This document shows positions 32,313 to 47,300 of a stretch of DNA of 64,000 bases, in pieces. This DNA comes from Heterocephalus glaber. Lineage: Eukaryota > Chordata > Mammalia > Rodentia > Bathyergidae. How positions within the stretch are numbered: the stretch's first letter is position 1; each line of letters opens with the position of its first letter. Both the position numbers and the translations under genes were made by a program. The notes below the pieces were generated by a model. The model made no database searches. It had not been told where the DNA came from and worked only from the letters and a program-made list of their open reading frames with translations. The DNA is taken from contig NW_004624842.1 in the NCBI RefSeq assembly GCF_000247695.1, positions 5,919,057-5,983,056 on the forward strand. The letters are read 5' to 3'.

Positions 32313-35300
32313 CTGGGATTGAAGGAGAAAAATCATTTTTTAAACTTCCTGCCTTGCTATGGTTTATGCTGGCTTTGTCCTCCACAGGGTGACCACTGGC
32401 CTTGGGGGGTCATAACCTTGGACTCACTCATGCAGAATTCTTGGAAGGGGCAGAGGTCTGTGTACTGCCCTGCAGTGGCCTGGGCACAGGTGTACTCCCT
32501 GTGTGCAGTGGGTGGATTGCACAGGATTGCTGTCCCCAGGTCCAGCCCTCCACCAAAGCTCTCCAGGAAGTTTTATAGTATATGTGCTGCTGAAGTGAGC
32601 ACAGCTCTCCAGGAAGTTTTATAAAATGCAAATTCCTGGCTGTATCTGTGGGGACCCAGGCAGGTGAATTTTTAACAAGCCTCTTTTCTTTTCTTTGAAA
32701 CTGGGTAACACGAGGAACTTGCCCTGTTAGATCTCCCATGATTTTATGGTGACCATTTTCTTTTCTTTTTTTTTTTTTGGTACCGGGGATTGAACTCAGG
32801 TCCTTGCGCTTGCGCATCAGGCAGTGAAACCACTGAGCTAAATCCCCAGCCCGATGGTGACCATTTTCAAGCATCCAGCGAAGTTGAAAGAATCATACAG
32901 TGAACATCTGGCCACTCAACCCCTGGCCTCTGTTGTCACCCTCTTTCCCTCAGACTGGCTTCAGCTCATATCCTCCTGCTGGGTTTTAAAGTGTATGATA
33001 TTATAAACTACAGAAAGGAAACCCATGTGCTGATAGCCAAGAACAAAGGAACAGAGCAAAACAGGACACTTAAAAATAGATGCAATTAGTGGCTTCAAAG
33101 TTGTGGTTTTTTCCAGGATCAAACAGCTCAGGAATTCAGTGCTTTTAATTGACAGCCCTGGGGTTGTGAGGAGTGGTAAGAAAGAGTCCAGGGTTTGGTC
33201 CAAAATGCCTCTGGAGCCTTAGGTTGGACACCATGTCATGCAAGGGTGCTGGGCAAGTCATCTGTGGGTTTTGTTTAGTGCTAATAATTCTGTTTTTAAC
33301 ATCTCTCTCTGTCTAGAGTAGAGTCAAACAGCAAGAAGGCAGAGATTTCTGTCTGCCCACTGCTGTGATCTGTACCTACACACAGTAGGGGATCAGTAAT
33401 TGGCTGTGGCTCTTCTGACTTCGATAGGCAACTCACTGACATTGGCCAGTGCAGAGGTTGGAGCCCTAAGCAGGGGATTATCAGGGCAGGTGCTGAGTAT
33501 AAATCCCAGTTCTGCCACCAGCTGGGTGTGTGACTTTGGAAAGGGGCTTGCTGGTTTCAGTTTCATTCTGTGTAAAACAGAGATTACATTGGGATCCACC
33601 ACCTGGGATGAGTGTAAAGACGGAGTGAGATGCAGGTGCACAGTGTACCCATTGTTATTGCTATTGTTGGAGATAAAATCTGCTCCAGCCCTTCTTCCCC
33701 AGCAGATGCCAAATGTTCATGGGATGTCTAGTGTGTGCCAGGCCCTGCTGACAGTACTGGGATAGAGGCGTGAACAAGATGGACATGGTTTCGATTCTCA
33801 TGGATCAGAGACCATCTAGCCACAGAGCGGTGTGTAACTCCTGATCTACACACCCAGATGCCACCTTAGATCCTGGGCCTCTTTCCTCATCTCTTTTGGA
33901 GTGTTAAACATCCCTGCCTCAGGGCTTTGCACTTGTGTCCATTCCGACAGGACACTTCCCCCAGCTACCCACCGGGCTCAATCTCACCTCCTCAGGCGTT
34001 GGCTCAAATGTCACCCCTCAGAGAGATGCCTGTGATCACCCCATCTAATACAGCATTCCTCCTCAGCCATCACTCTTTCTTCTAAGCCTGCTTTATTTTC
34101 CTTCTCAGTCCTTATGGAATTGGACTAATACTCTGCTTTTATTAGTTTATGTGTCTGCCTCTCCTGCTAGAATGTGGGTACTGGAAGTGCTGGGCTGGGG
34201 TGTTTTCTTTTCCTTCCTATCTGTAGCCTCAAGCACTTGGGGGCAGGCCTGGCACATGGTGAACCTTCAACAGAGACTTGGTGAATGAATGAATGAATGA
34301 ATGGTAACCAGTGAAGTGGAAATGTGTGATGGCCCCAGGTGCAGATAAGGAGCTGAGGCCTGAGAGGGGGAAGGACTTGCCCACTTTCCCCACAGTTCAC
34401 CACCAGGGTCAGGTGGGGGCTGGTGGGAAGATGCTCTTCCCAGCCAGGGCAGGTGGTTGATGGCCACACACCACTTACCTGGGCCGAAGACCAGTGAGCT
34501 GCCTCATATCTCAAGGCTGACACGATTGACAGAGGGATCCCAGTTCTCAATTTGCCTGAAATAACAAATGTGGTCAGAGGTGGTAGGCTGGGGAGGCAGA
34601 CTCCTAGGTCCTGGTGGGATGCCAGATTTGGACTCTGCTTCAGCTCACCTGTTCTCTGCCCCAGCATCTGCCCAGCTTCATCTCCCCACCTGTTGCCTCT
34701 GGCACCAGCTCCTGGCTGTCCTAAAGTACACCCCTCACATTCTGTCACATTTCTCCTCAAGAACCAGCACTGGCTACCACTGTCCAGAGCAGAGGTTTCT
34801 ATACTTTGAGATTTCCCACTCTAATAAAAAGAAATTAAAAGATGTTGCTGGCATAGGTTACCAGCTCTCATCACACCCTCAACCTAGGGCTTAGAGCAGC
34901 GCTACCTACTCTCCTGGCTCCTTCCTCATAATCCTAACATATGCCTTCATGCTATAGCAATGGCTAGGAAAGGTCGGGTGCAGACTGTGCCCAGCAACCC
35001 TGCCCCTTAGAAGGTCTGTCTATGTCCTCTGCCTCTTACACATGAGGTCTCATTCTGGCCTCTGGGGAAGGTACTCTTATTTTTCCGCTTCACAGATGCA
35101 GAAACTAAGGCTCAGGAGGATTGGGCAGCTTGTCTCAGGCTAGGCAGCCCGCAAGAGAGGGCCGGGACGTGAACCCAGATCTGCCTGTGGCACCTCAAGC
35201 ATGCTCTGGGTGTATGTCTCCACTGTCGCCTTCCCGCTGGCTGCCCTGGGAGCCTGGGCTCTCTCTGGGCCCTCTGTAGGGCCTGGCACTGCTAGCAAAG

Positions 35301-38300
35301 GAACTGGGCCCAGAGGTTGGAGGTGCAGTGCCCACTCCAGGTGAGTGACCAGGAAGATTCCCTGCAGACGGTGGAATATGAATGAGAGTCTGACAGGGAG
35401 GTAGAAACCAAGTGAAAGGGATGACAATGTGGGCAGAGAAGGTAAAGCAAAGCCCTGCAGGGAGAAGGGACTGAGTGGCAGAGGGACTCACTGTTCTGGT
35501 TTGGCAGCAGCTCAGCGTGGAGGATCTTTCTGATGACATCTTTCAGAAGTTCAGGCTGTGGGAAGAAGAGGAGCTGTCACCTTGGCTGAGCCCCAGGTCC
35601 TCCCGCCACCGTGGGTGGGCAGGGCTCATCCTCTTGGAGAGGGCAGCAGCTGAGATGATGGGATCCCAGATCCCTTTGCACGTTAGAGCTGCAAGGGATC
35701 TGGGGGGACCAGACAGGTCTGGATGAGGCACAAAGTCAGCTGCCTGGGGAACCGGTAGGTGGGGCATTGGGTGCATTGGAGGGCACCCCCTCCTCAGAGC
35801 CCTGTTGCTCTTTTGCTGCTGAATTGGCTCTGAGGGAGTTTCCTGGGCTTCTGACTTCCTAAGGGAAGCCAGAGACCTGAAGTTCACATGGAAACCTCCT
35901 TGCTTTAAAATAGTGGTGAAAAAGTTAATAAATAAAACATAAAGACCAAAGAACACACGGCTAAAAAGATAGATCAGCCAGTTTGAGATCTCAGGTTCAG
36001 TCTGACTCAGATGGGTGAACTGGGGCCCAGAAGAAAGAGGCCCACAGGATCACTGAGGTGGGCCTCTGTGATCACAATGGGACTGTGAATGGAGGGGCTT
36101 TGTTTTCTAACACAGGATCAAAACTGTGCAGAAAGACAGCAGGCATGGGACTGTGCACATGGCTGTGCGAGTCTTGGCTGTGTCTGGCACACAGTAGGTG
36201 CCTGAACACGTGGCCAGGAGGTCTGGCTTTGGCTGATTTCGGGAGGCTAGCCAGCCCACCCCAGGGTCCCTGTGGGGATCCCCTCCGAAGCCAACCCTGG
36301 GCAATGTCTCTTTTTAGAATGGACCTTCCCAGCCCATTCCTGGGCCCTCAAGAAACAATCTGTTAATACTTACGCTGAATATGCCAATATCCGAGTTCAT
36401 AAGTTGGATCCGATCAAAACTGCAACAGAAGATGTATGTGAGAAGAGCCCTGTGGTGGCCCAGTCATCCATTCAACAGCTATCTACCTAGCATCTACTGT
36501 GTACCAGGTACAGCACAGGCTCTTATGATATAGTGGAGAATTGAATAAAATCCTCGACTCATGGAGCGTACATTCTAGTTGGGGGGAGGGCACAAATAGT
36601 GGTCCAAAGAACAGACCTCCCCCCAGCAAGGTGGAATAAGAAGGCCAGGATCCTCTGGGCAGGGGGGATGCACCTGATTTCTAGCTCAGCTGTTCATTGC
36701 TAGGCAGGAATGCCTGCCTAGGCAGGCCCCATAGGCTCAGCTTTATATCCTTGCACTGATTTGTACAAAAATCCCCAACCCTGATTAGGCGAATCCCAAC
36801 ACACCCTGGAAGTTGGTCTGTCCTGGGAGGGTCCAGTAGGCAACCCCTGAACTCATTCTGGGCTGGGGGAGGGTGTGGGACAGGAGAATCAGCCGGGGAC
36901 AGAGGCCATTTCTGTGCTGGCTCCAAGGGGCAAGGGGCTCAGTGTCTGGGGTTGACTGTCACTGTCCCTGTCTTAGAGGTGTTCAGGACTGGCTGCCCAA
37001 GGCCAAGGCTGGTGCTGTGTGGGCCGTTCCTGTGGCCAGGATGAGCCTGCCCTGAGGCTGCTGTCCGGCTGTTCAGTTTCCTTCCCTGTCTCTGGCATTC
37101 AGTCCTTGATGACAGGAGAGCCCAGGCAGGGCCACCTTGCTGCGCACCCTAGAGCAGCCCTTACTTGGTGCCCACTCAGTGGGTGTTTAAAGAGACCCAT
37201 GGTCACAGCCAGACCTCATTTTCATCAGCGGAATCTTTACAGTGATTCTGTGTTTACCTGATGTCATTAAAGTTGAGCATAAGACGGTCACCTTCACTGT
37301 AAAACTGAACTTCCGAATTGGCTTCCTGCAACAAGAAAAGCCCAGCTTTCATTTCTTTGAAGTGGAGGCATCCAGCATGGTGTGAGGGCCATGCAAGGAG
37401 GCTCTGGGGTCAGCTCTCCTGGTCTGAATCTCAGATGCTAGCTGTGACCTGGGGAAGGGTTTGTTCTCTCTAGGCCTTAATTTCTGCATCTCATAAATGA
37501 GACAGTATCTGTACCCTGCCCCATAAGACACTTGACATATAGGCTTGCAGGGAAAGACAAGGACAGCAATGCAGCCAATGTGTAGAGTCCTCACTGTGTC
37601 AGGTGGTGCTCTAAGAACAGTATGTGACAGTGTTCAGTGAGCTGACCCCTGTGTGGTGGGCCCTGTCATTACTTGTCGTGGAGGTGAGGAAGATGAGGAA
37701 GAGGACCAGGAGGCCCTGGGAAATGTGAGCCATTGAGTGTTATTGGAAAGTCTGGAAGTTGTATCAGGTCCCAGATATGGGCTTGAGACAGTTGTCAACC
37801 TGACCCCTGGCTGGGGTGACCCTGAGGGCAGAGTGCCAGGTTCAGCTCCAGGTCAGCAGCATTCAGAGGATGCCCTTGTCCTGTAGGCTTGGACTTGATG
37901 GTCAAAGTGCCTCTCATTGGCCATGGAGGGGTCACTAGGGAGTGAGGCTGGCCCGGGGGCCCAGGACCAGAGGAAGCTAGGGCACCAAGCAGACTGCCTC
38001 CCGTTGGGCCACGCTTCCTGTGCCTCTGTGAAAGGTCCCCTAAACTGTGAGGAGCATGGCCTGCACAGCTGTCCTCAGTGCCCTCGTTTTGTCTTTTCTG
38101 CCTGCCGCACTGGATGCCGCTGGTGCCCCATTATTGCCCAGATAGGGTGGCAGCACCTCACAGCAGCTGAGCATTGCTGCCCATAGTGCCCAGCTACCCC
38201 TTCTTTTTAGATTTCCCTTTGTTTCATTGAAGCTGTCTCCCTGGGAGGTTTTGTTCTCCCTGACCCTTGGGGCTGTTGGTGGCCAACAACTGAATGATGA

Positions 38301-41300
38301 GGGGTAAAAGGCTGGCCTTCTGTTCTCTACCAGACTCATATGGTGCAATCCATGGGTCAGGCCCTGGCCAGTCCCCAGGTGCTCTCTGCTCAGCTTTCCC
38401 TGCTCCCTGAGAGCTGTCCCCCAATATGTCACCTTTATGAGAGCCTTGTCCTAGGGTTAGCCTCTAGGGGCCCTGCCCAGGACCCCTGCCACAAATCTTG
38501 CTCTATGATGCCCCACCCCATCCCATTACCCAAAGGGCGGCTTTGCAATCTGAGCTGTCAGAGCTCCTGAGAAGACCCAGGGAAACCTCCTTGGAGATGA
38601 TTTAATTCTGTTCAGACTTTAGAAGAGGACTTGGCACTCCTGCTCTCTGTCGGTGTGGTTTGCATGGAGCCAACTCCCAGGCCCTACTCCTGCGTGTGTC
38701 CCAGTTGAGATTTATATATTCAAATTTTATGACCACAAGATTGGGTCAGGAGTGGGCACATGACCCAAACTCATCCAATGAGAGTCATCCCTGAGACTTT
38801 TGCTGGAGCTTTTGGGAAAGAGACAGCCTTCTTGTTGGGATAGCGAATCTGATAGGATATAAGCTCAGTGCAGCTTGGGGCACTCCTGTGAGGAGATAGT
38901 CTGTATGAGGGTGGAGGTAGTATAGAGGAAAAAAAGGCTGCTACATGGAGAGAGTAGAATGAAGATGATGTTGCTAAAGCACTTGGATCCAGCTATTCCT
39001 GAAGCTAATGTCATGTAGATTTTTCAGTTATATGATCTAATCAGTTCCCCTTTTGTGCAGGTGAGTCGAGTTTCTGCCCAAAGATTCCTGACCAATAAAG
39101 TCACAGGGACAAAGTTAGGACCCCAAAACTCCCAACTTGATTCACAAATCCTTCCCACGGCCAGCTGGATGCCAAAATGGGGGGAAGAGCAACAGTGAAG
39201 GGCAGGCATGCTGCTGCCCAAGTCACAGACAACTGAACTCACGATGCCCAGGGTGAAGAGTGGGTGGAGGTCTCTATTTGTGGCGAAAATATCCATGATG
39301 ATTTGTTGGGCTGCCTTGGTGCTGCCTGGGGTCAGGTGGAGGTAGGGAACTTCCTGAACCACCATCTTGACCATCTGGGTGTTGTCCAGTTTATCCGCAA
39401 TCTGGAAGGACATCAGACCCATGTGTGGCCTCCCAAGTGCTTCACCAGGGCCACAGGCCTCCCTGCTGCCCCATGGGCCCTGGCCTCTGCCTTTCTCCCC
39501 AGTTTCTTGCTTTCTCTCTGTGCCCCAGCCACACTGTCCTTGCAGAGACCCTCAAGTGTACTGTCCCTGATGTACTGTGGCATCCCCTCCCTGTCTGGAA
39601 CGCCACCCCTCTGAGGAAGCCTCTTGGTCTCCAGCCAAATCAGGTGCCCAGTGACGCTCCAGCACCTGCCCTTTGTCACTGCACTTGCAGTGAAATGTCA
39701 TCTGTGTTATCATCTGATTCAAACTTTCCTGATAGACTGAAATCTCTGGGAGCCTGGGTCTGGTCTGCCATGTTCCTCAGCGGAGCAAGAGGAGTGGACA
39801 GTGCCACACGTGCTCTCTGTCCTGGAGACCTCTCTCCAGGGTGTAGCAATCGCCCATCCAGCTGCAGGTGGTGAATGGACCCACCCACCTGTTTACTGAT
39901 CTTCTCAAGGCTCGACTTCAGCTCACGGGCCACTTCTGGAAGCTGAGGGGGAGGAAGCCAGAGCAGGTCAACTCTATGGGACAGGTGAGGTATATGTCTG
40001 TACCCCACTGCTGGAAAAAAGTGTTCCTAAAACAGCAGAAAAGCTGGGTGCCCAGGGTCTAGGTCATATATCTGTCACTGGTGGAACAACAGCCCCTAGG
40101 CCAGGCGCTGTGAATGTCTGCTGTGGGTAGGGAGTGGCCAGGAGCCTGAGGCTACTCCCTGCTCTCAGGGATGGACAGAAGTGACTTCAGTTCTTGCTGT
40201 AACCATGAATGTGGTTGATGCCAACCACTCCCCATTTTCTCACCATCCCAGCCCCTGATTCTGAGGTCTAATCCCTAAGGGCTTGGAATCTGCTGTCTGT
40301 GTGCTAACCTGAAGACCTGCCACCCTGCCACCCTCCCATAACTGAGCAACACTTTCTCCCCTGGACCTTGGTTTCCCCATCAGGTACCCCAGAGGAGGTG
40401 GCTGGTGGTGGTGGATGTGGTTGTACTGGCCCCCAAGCTCGGGGGGAGGGAGGGCCCTGATCACTTAGCTGTGTCTGCCATGGCTCACACAGTGGTAGGC
40501 AGTGAGGTAATCAAGCGCCATCCCTGGGATGCTCAGTGTCTAAGTTACCTTTTGGCTTCCTACAGGGATAGGGAGGTTTTCATCCTCAGAGGCCAGGTCA
40601 CAGCCAGGATCCATCACTGGAGGAATTTACCCCAAGGCCGGGAGCCCAGGGAGTTTTTGTCCCCTGCGCTTAGCAGAGGAGGCAGCAGAGGCCTCTCCTC
40701 TGTCCCAGAGAGGCTCACCACATAATCCAGCAGGATCACAAGTTTTTCCGAAGGCAGCAAGGCGGCTACCATGGCATTCACCACATCCTGCCGTAGGAGG
40801 AGGCTGAAAGCGGCATTGCTAGGGGTGGGCACCATCAGGGCTGTCTCCAAGCTGTTGAACCTTGAGGTCACCTTGCCCTTTGAGTCCAGCACCTTGGCCT
40901 GAGGAGACAAGGCAGGGAGTGTATTCAAACTGAAAGGCCACAGCTTCCTCAGGCAGAGCCGGTGGATTGAATGTGTCCCTCACAGCTCGTGTGTTGGAAA
41001 TTTAATCCCCCGGGGACAGGGTGGAGAGGTGGGGGCTTTCGGAGGTGATCAGGTCATGATTTGTGGATTAATGTTGTTCTTTTGAGCATGGCTTTGGGTG
41101 GATTTCAGTGCCTTGCTGTAGCAATGAGTTATGGCTGGTGCCTGGCAGTATCTCCTTCACCTGAATCCTAGATAATCTCTGATTTTAATTGTTTTTCATC
41201 GTAGATAATTTTTTTTTTTAAGAAAAGAGACAAGGTCTCTCTATGTTGTCCATGCTGGCCTTGAACTTCTGGGTTCAAGTGATCCTACTCCCTCAGCCTC

Positions 41301-44300
41301 CTGAGTTCCTGTGACTACCCCTGTGCACCACTGCATCCAAATTTCAACATGGACATCTTATCTTTCATTTATATTTCAGCTTCACAGATACCGCAAAGCC
41401 TTTAGAGGAAGGGAAAATTTCAAAATGGCAACAAGATGGATGGAAATGTTTGATGCTGCCAGTTTCTTTTTTCTTTTTTTGGTACTAGGGATCGAACTCG
41501 GGACCTCATGTTTGTGAGGCAGGTGGCAGAACCACTGAGCTAAATCCCCAGCCCTAATGCTGCAGCTTCTGAAAGGATCCCTGAGAACTGGTCAGGGCTT
41601 CACGCCACCCTGGTTCGGTGGGACCCCAGGGAATCCAACCCCGGCAAGGTTGTGCAGCCCCACATTTTACAGAGCTGACAGTTACCAGTACTTTCTGTCT
41701 GCCAGGTTCTATGTGGCCTCATTTTATTATAAGTGACCATTATTCTTTACATTTACAAGTAAGGAAACAGGCTCAGAGAGGTGAAGAAACCAGCCCAAAG
41801 TTACACAGCCAGTCATGTAGCTGGAGAGAAACTTAGGTCTGTGTGGTCTATGAGTCTGTGTCACCATCCTGAGCTCTGTTGTAATGTCACCAGCACTTTG
41901 GGCATCTGCAGGAGCTTGCCTGAGTGAAAGGCCCAGGATCTTGTGCACCACAAGGTTAGGGCTGGAGGACAGGCCCCTGGGTACATGCTCTGTGTGGCCC
42001 TCAGGCCCCACCTGCAAGGCTTCCTCCCTCAGATTGGCCTGCATGGGACACATTCAGCTTGTCATGACTTCTAAAGCAGACTTTGTGCCCTGACATGACC
42101 GGGGTCTTTCCCCATTGTGTCTGACCCCTGGTGACCAGAGAAGAGCAGTGTGTTCCCCATGTGACAGGTACTCACCTCTAGATTGAGCTGGATGACACTT
42201 TCCTCAATGGTGAGAGTCAGAGGGTCAAACTGCAGGCCTCCAGGACTGAGGGGAATGGGCACTGCTCGGGGCAAGAAGAACGTTCTGTGAGGGCAGAGTG
42301 CAGGGTGAACGGGTGGTTTTCAGCTGCTTCCAGCAGCTCAGTATTGCACCAGGGAGGGGAAGGAGGGAGGAGCCAGAGGGAAGACGATGATGCTGGTAAT
42401 ATCAACAAGAAGGATGGTAGTGAATAGCCCATCCTCACAGAGACCTTAGCAGGTAGGTCCTATATTACCCCTGTTGCACAGTTGGGGAAGCTGAGTCTCA
42501 GAACAGTGACGTGACTTGCTCTTGGCCACACTATGACTCGAGCTGTTATTTATAACTCTCTGTCTCCCCAGAAGACTGCAACCTGCACCCAGAAGCAGGC
42601 AGGGTCTGGACCCCAGGTATGCAGCCATCTGAGCACTTGGTCTCCTGTGTTCACCGCGGGATTCCCCATTTGGCCACCAGGTGGCGGTGGCGTCTCTGCC
42701 CGTTAGGTGAAGACTGGGGAGGGGCGGGCAGGATTAGGCCCTTGGGTGCCTTCTTTCCCTGTCAGGAGCCCTGACCCCGATTCTGATCTTGACCCTGACC
42801 CCGTGGAACAGAGGAGCTAGACAGACTTGGGTTTGAGCCCCAGTAACTCTGGCTAGTCTTTCCCGCTTGTGAACCTCTGTTTTTCGGTCCCAGGGCTCAT
42901 GTGTACTAAATGAGCACTCTACCGTGGAGCGACACCCCCAGCCCCCAGGTTCCTTATCATAAAAAGGAGGTGTAGTAAGTTCCGCTTCATGGCCAGTACA
43001 GGCAGCTAGTCACAGCGATATCTGAATCACACACACTAGGAACTGGGAAAATTGGTTTCAAGCCTTGCCCTACCAGCAATTTCTTCTGTGAGCTAAGACA
43101 AATGACCCAATTTCGCAGAGCCTCAGTTTCCCCCCAACGAGAGTGGGGGTAATGACTGCTGCTTCATGCGCCGTCTGAGGAGTCGGTGAGCCAGTATAAA
43201 TAAAAGAGCCAGGCCATGTTCTCCCATCTCTGCTGTTCTTGGGGAGAGAGATATGACCCTCCTGCGCACACATCATGTCTCTTCCCTCGTTCCCTTTTCT
43301 CTGTTAGCACACTTTGGCCACTGTAGTGTCATCCAACTCATCCCTCCACCTCCTACCCACCCCCACCCCCCATCTCCCTGTCCATCCACCCATTCACTCA
43401 GCAAGTATAAGCCCTTCTCTGTGCAGGCAGAGCCCTTACTATGTGCCTGAAATTTTCCTGTAAACGTTTAATCTTCACCAGCCACCCTGGGGGTGGGGTG
43501 GATGAGCCACATTTTCCTTTTTTTTTTTTGGTACTGGGGATAGAACTCAGGACCTTGCACTTGCAAGGCAGTGGCAGAATCACTGAGCTAAATCCCCAGC
43601 CCAGAGCCACATTTTCAGGGAAGGAAACTGAGGATAAAGAAGCAGGATGACTTTCCTAAAGTCACAGAGCAAGTCAGTGGCAGGGCTAGGATGAACTTGG
43701 ACTTATCTGGGTACTTGCTGGTCTCACATGGAATCTTGAACATACAAGATGCTCAGGAGGTTGCAGTTGTGGCAGATTTCCATTTGCTTGTCTTGGCCAG
43801 GGATCAACCTGCACCATTCCACCTGCTACTGGGGCCAAGGTGTTGCTCAGGCCCTGGAGGAGGCAAGCCTAGAGGCTTATTGTGCAGAAGAGGAAAAGGC
43901 AGGGTGGGAACTGAGCACCTACCCTTCACCAGCTTCAGGAGGTCTGCATACATGTCATCAAAGGCAGCCTCAATCACAGGGCATAGCTACAACAGTTCAA
44001 AGGAGGGGCTGCGTTAGTGAGGAGTGGTACTCAGCCCTGCCGAATCTGCCCAACCACCCACCTGGTGGGAGTCCCACTGCTGTGCCCCAGGTTGAGGACT
44101 CTGGGGTTCCACTCCCAGCCATCCTTGAGCTCAGAGTCCACTGTACCCCCCAGGCTACCTGAGGCCTTTTGGACTGGTTTGTTTGTTGCTTTACTAACCT
44201 AGACCCAGAGAGGATGGAGAAACTGGTTCAGAGATACCCAGCATGCACTGCCAAGGGCATCTGCTTAAAGGAACGGTGCCCCTGCATCCACTGCGTTTTC

Positions 44301-47300
44301 TCCCACCATGCCCCTGTCCTTCATTCCTATCAGCATCTCAATCCTGGCTGCACATTTGAGTTTCCCAAGATACTAGTGTCCCACCACATCAATTGCAGAT
44401 TAGTTGCCTCCAAATCTGAGGTAGAACCAGACATCATAATTTTTAAAAGCCTCTGACAGTTCTGAGATACAGCCAGAGTTGGAGACCCACATATTTACAC
44501 GAAAAGGGGCTTTCTAATTTTCCCAACAAGCTCCTGCCACCCGTTCACCTCTCATATGTGCAGGTCTTCTTTCCCTGAAGCCAAATAAACTATTCTTGTT
44601 ACCACTGAGTCCAGTCCAGAGGCTCATGGTGGGAAACAGAATGATGAAAGGAAAGCCCCTACTTGGCTTTTTTCACCATTAGAGATAGATGTTATGCAAA
44701 GAGTGTTTTATAGTTCCAGATTCTTGCCATCTTTTCTAGAGGAAAATATATTTTATCTATTAAAATATGATGCCAGATAAAATATGATTTTCCTGGAGGT
44801 TTGAAAAAAATTTACAGCTGGGGGCAGGGGATTTAGCTCAGTGGTTCCACCGGCTGCCTCGCAAGGGCAAGGTCCCGAGTTCGACCCCTGGTACCAAAAA
44901 AAAAAAGTTTACAGCTGGATCTTACTTTAAGAAAGTACGGTCTTTATCCGCATAGGCGTGCATGTGTGTGTGTGTGTGGGTGTCTGTGTGCGCGCCAGTG
45001 TGTGCACCTGCTGCTGGGGATCGACCCCAGGGCTTTCTCATGGACCTACACCCCCAATCCTTTGAAAAATTTTGGTTTTTTTTTGGTACTGGGGATTGAA
45101 CTCGGGTCCTTGCACTTTCAAGACAGGCGGTATAACCACTGAGCTAAATTCCCGGCCCCCTTTGAAAAATTTTTAATTTTTGAGACAAGGTCTTGCTAAG
45201 CTGCTAAGTTGCACTTTAGATCCTCCTCAGCCCCGAGAGGGCAGGGACTGCAGGTGTGTGCCATGTGCCCAGCCAAGAAATCCCTGCCTTTAAATAGAAG
45301 AGTAAAATCCTTCAAAAAAACCAACTCCTGTAAGAAAGCCCAATTTTACCAAATTATTTACTTTCACATTCCATTAAAAAAGCTTCTGGATATGTACTTT
45401 CGCTAACAGTTAAGGACCTCAAAACTCTGACAATAACAAAGCATTGCCTTGACTTTGATACCTCCATTTACATTCACTCTCTCCCCTCGCCTCCTACCCC
45501 TTCTTCTTTTTCTTCACCCTCTTCCAAGGTACTGGAGAAAAGTACCTTGCCTCAGTGAAACTAACCTTATAAAATTAACCTTATAAAATCTCATTTGAGC
45601 TTTCTTTCTTTTTTTTTTTTTGGGCTGAGGATCAAACTTGCCTTCATGGTAGGCAAGTGCTCCACAACCAAGCTATACCCCTAGCCTCAGTTTTCAATTA
45701 TTTATTTACAGTAGTTTTCTTTGACTGCTCTAATATATAGATATGTAGCCTATTAAAATAATAGATCTTCTAGTCAGATGTGGTGCACACCTGTATTCCC
45801 AGCAGCTTGGGAGGCTGAGGTAGGAGGATCCCAAGGTCTTGCAACTTAGTGAGACTCTGTCTCAAAATAAAAAATAAAAAAAGACTGGGGACGTAACTCA
45901 GGGCAAAGACGCTCCAGACCCCAAATCTTTTTCTTTTTTTTACTAAATATGATCCTCTTAAGCATTACTATTGAAGAAGCAGAAGTTGAAACTCTTAATC
46001 TTGACTTCACAATAGCAAACACATGCTTCTGTATTGTATGGGTGATGTATAATTTCACAAAATGGAGGCAAAATATTGCACTCTTTTTCTTGATGGTAAG
46101 GGATGGGAGACAATTGGGAGCAAAACTGAAATCTCTGTTGTTCTAAAAAATACACTTCATAAAATCCCATTGTTTATATAAAATATTATCTTAAATATTG
46201 GTACTGTTGGTTTAAAGTGTTTTTTTTTTTTTTGGTACCGGGGATCAAACTCAGGACCTTGCGCTTGTGAGGCAGGCAGCGGAACCACTGAGCTAAATCC
46301 CCGGCCCTTAAAGCGTTCTTAATAAAAATCACATTACTAAGAAGAAAGGCTCTTTGGGATATTAAATATGATGCAGCAATTATAAGGACTGTGGCTATTA
46401 TACAATCATATATAATAACAGAATCATACTTGATTTAAAGGCTATCACCAAATGTAGCCAAGCAAAAATGTAAGTGCACATGAATGACCATTGGAAGCTG
46501 AAATGCAAATGACAAAGTAGTTGCTGGGTTAAGTAGAAGCATTATGGGTATTCCCTTCAAATTGTTTTGGTTATTATATCATCTTTTGGTACTTCATTTA
46601 ATTTTTTTTTTTTGAGACAGCGTTTCCGCTATGTACTTCAGTCTGGCCTTGAACTCACTATGTAGCCCAGGCTGGCCTTGAACTCATGGCAATCCTCTTG
46701 CCTCAGCCTCCTGAGTGCTGGGATTACAAGTGTGAGCCACCACGCCCAGCTGGTTATATCATCTTTTCTCAAAAAAGCCTTATTATAAAAAATTTTGCTA
46801 TTTGACAAGGTGTTTTGACCACAGGAGGGGTAGCCTGCTGTTGTGAATGCATCTTGGAATTGTCAATGTGGATGAATCTAGTTTACAAAGCAAGATGAGA
46901 TTCACCTGTATTTACTGACCTGGAAGCTAAACCCAACAGGACCTGTTGCGTGGCAGCCCCTGAGGACCACATCGAGATTGGTGTGAGAAAGCCAAATGCT
47001 AGAACAACTTGGACCAGTTTTTAAGGACCACTTGTGAAGTTTTCAGGAATTTCTGAGTTGGGTACTAAACCCATACATTATTAAAAATTAAATTGTATAA
47101 CATTACAATGAATGACTTATATTAAATATGCATTTACTAAAAACTTAAATTCATTGCTTCCTAAATATTTTCCTTTATTCGCCTGTGATCTATATTGTCC
47201 TTGAGGCTATATCTGTTATAACTGCTTGGTGGAAATACTATACTGTAGGGTGCTACTGTATGTTTCTTCCCCACTCTGGCCAGTGACATAACATTGGTAG

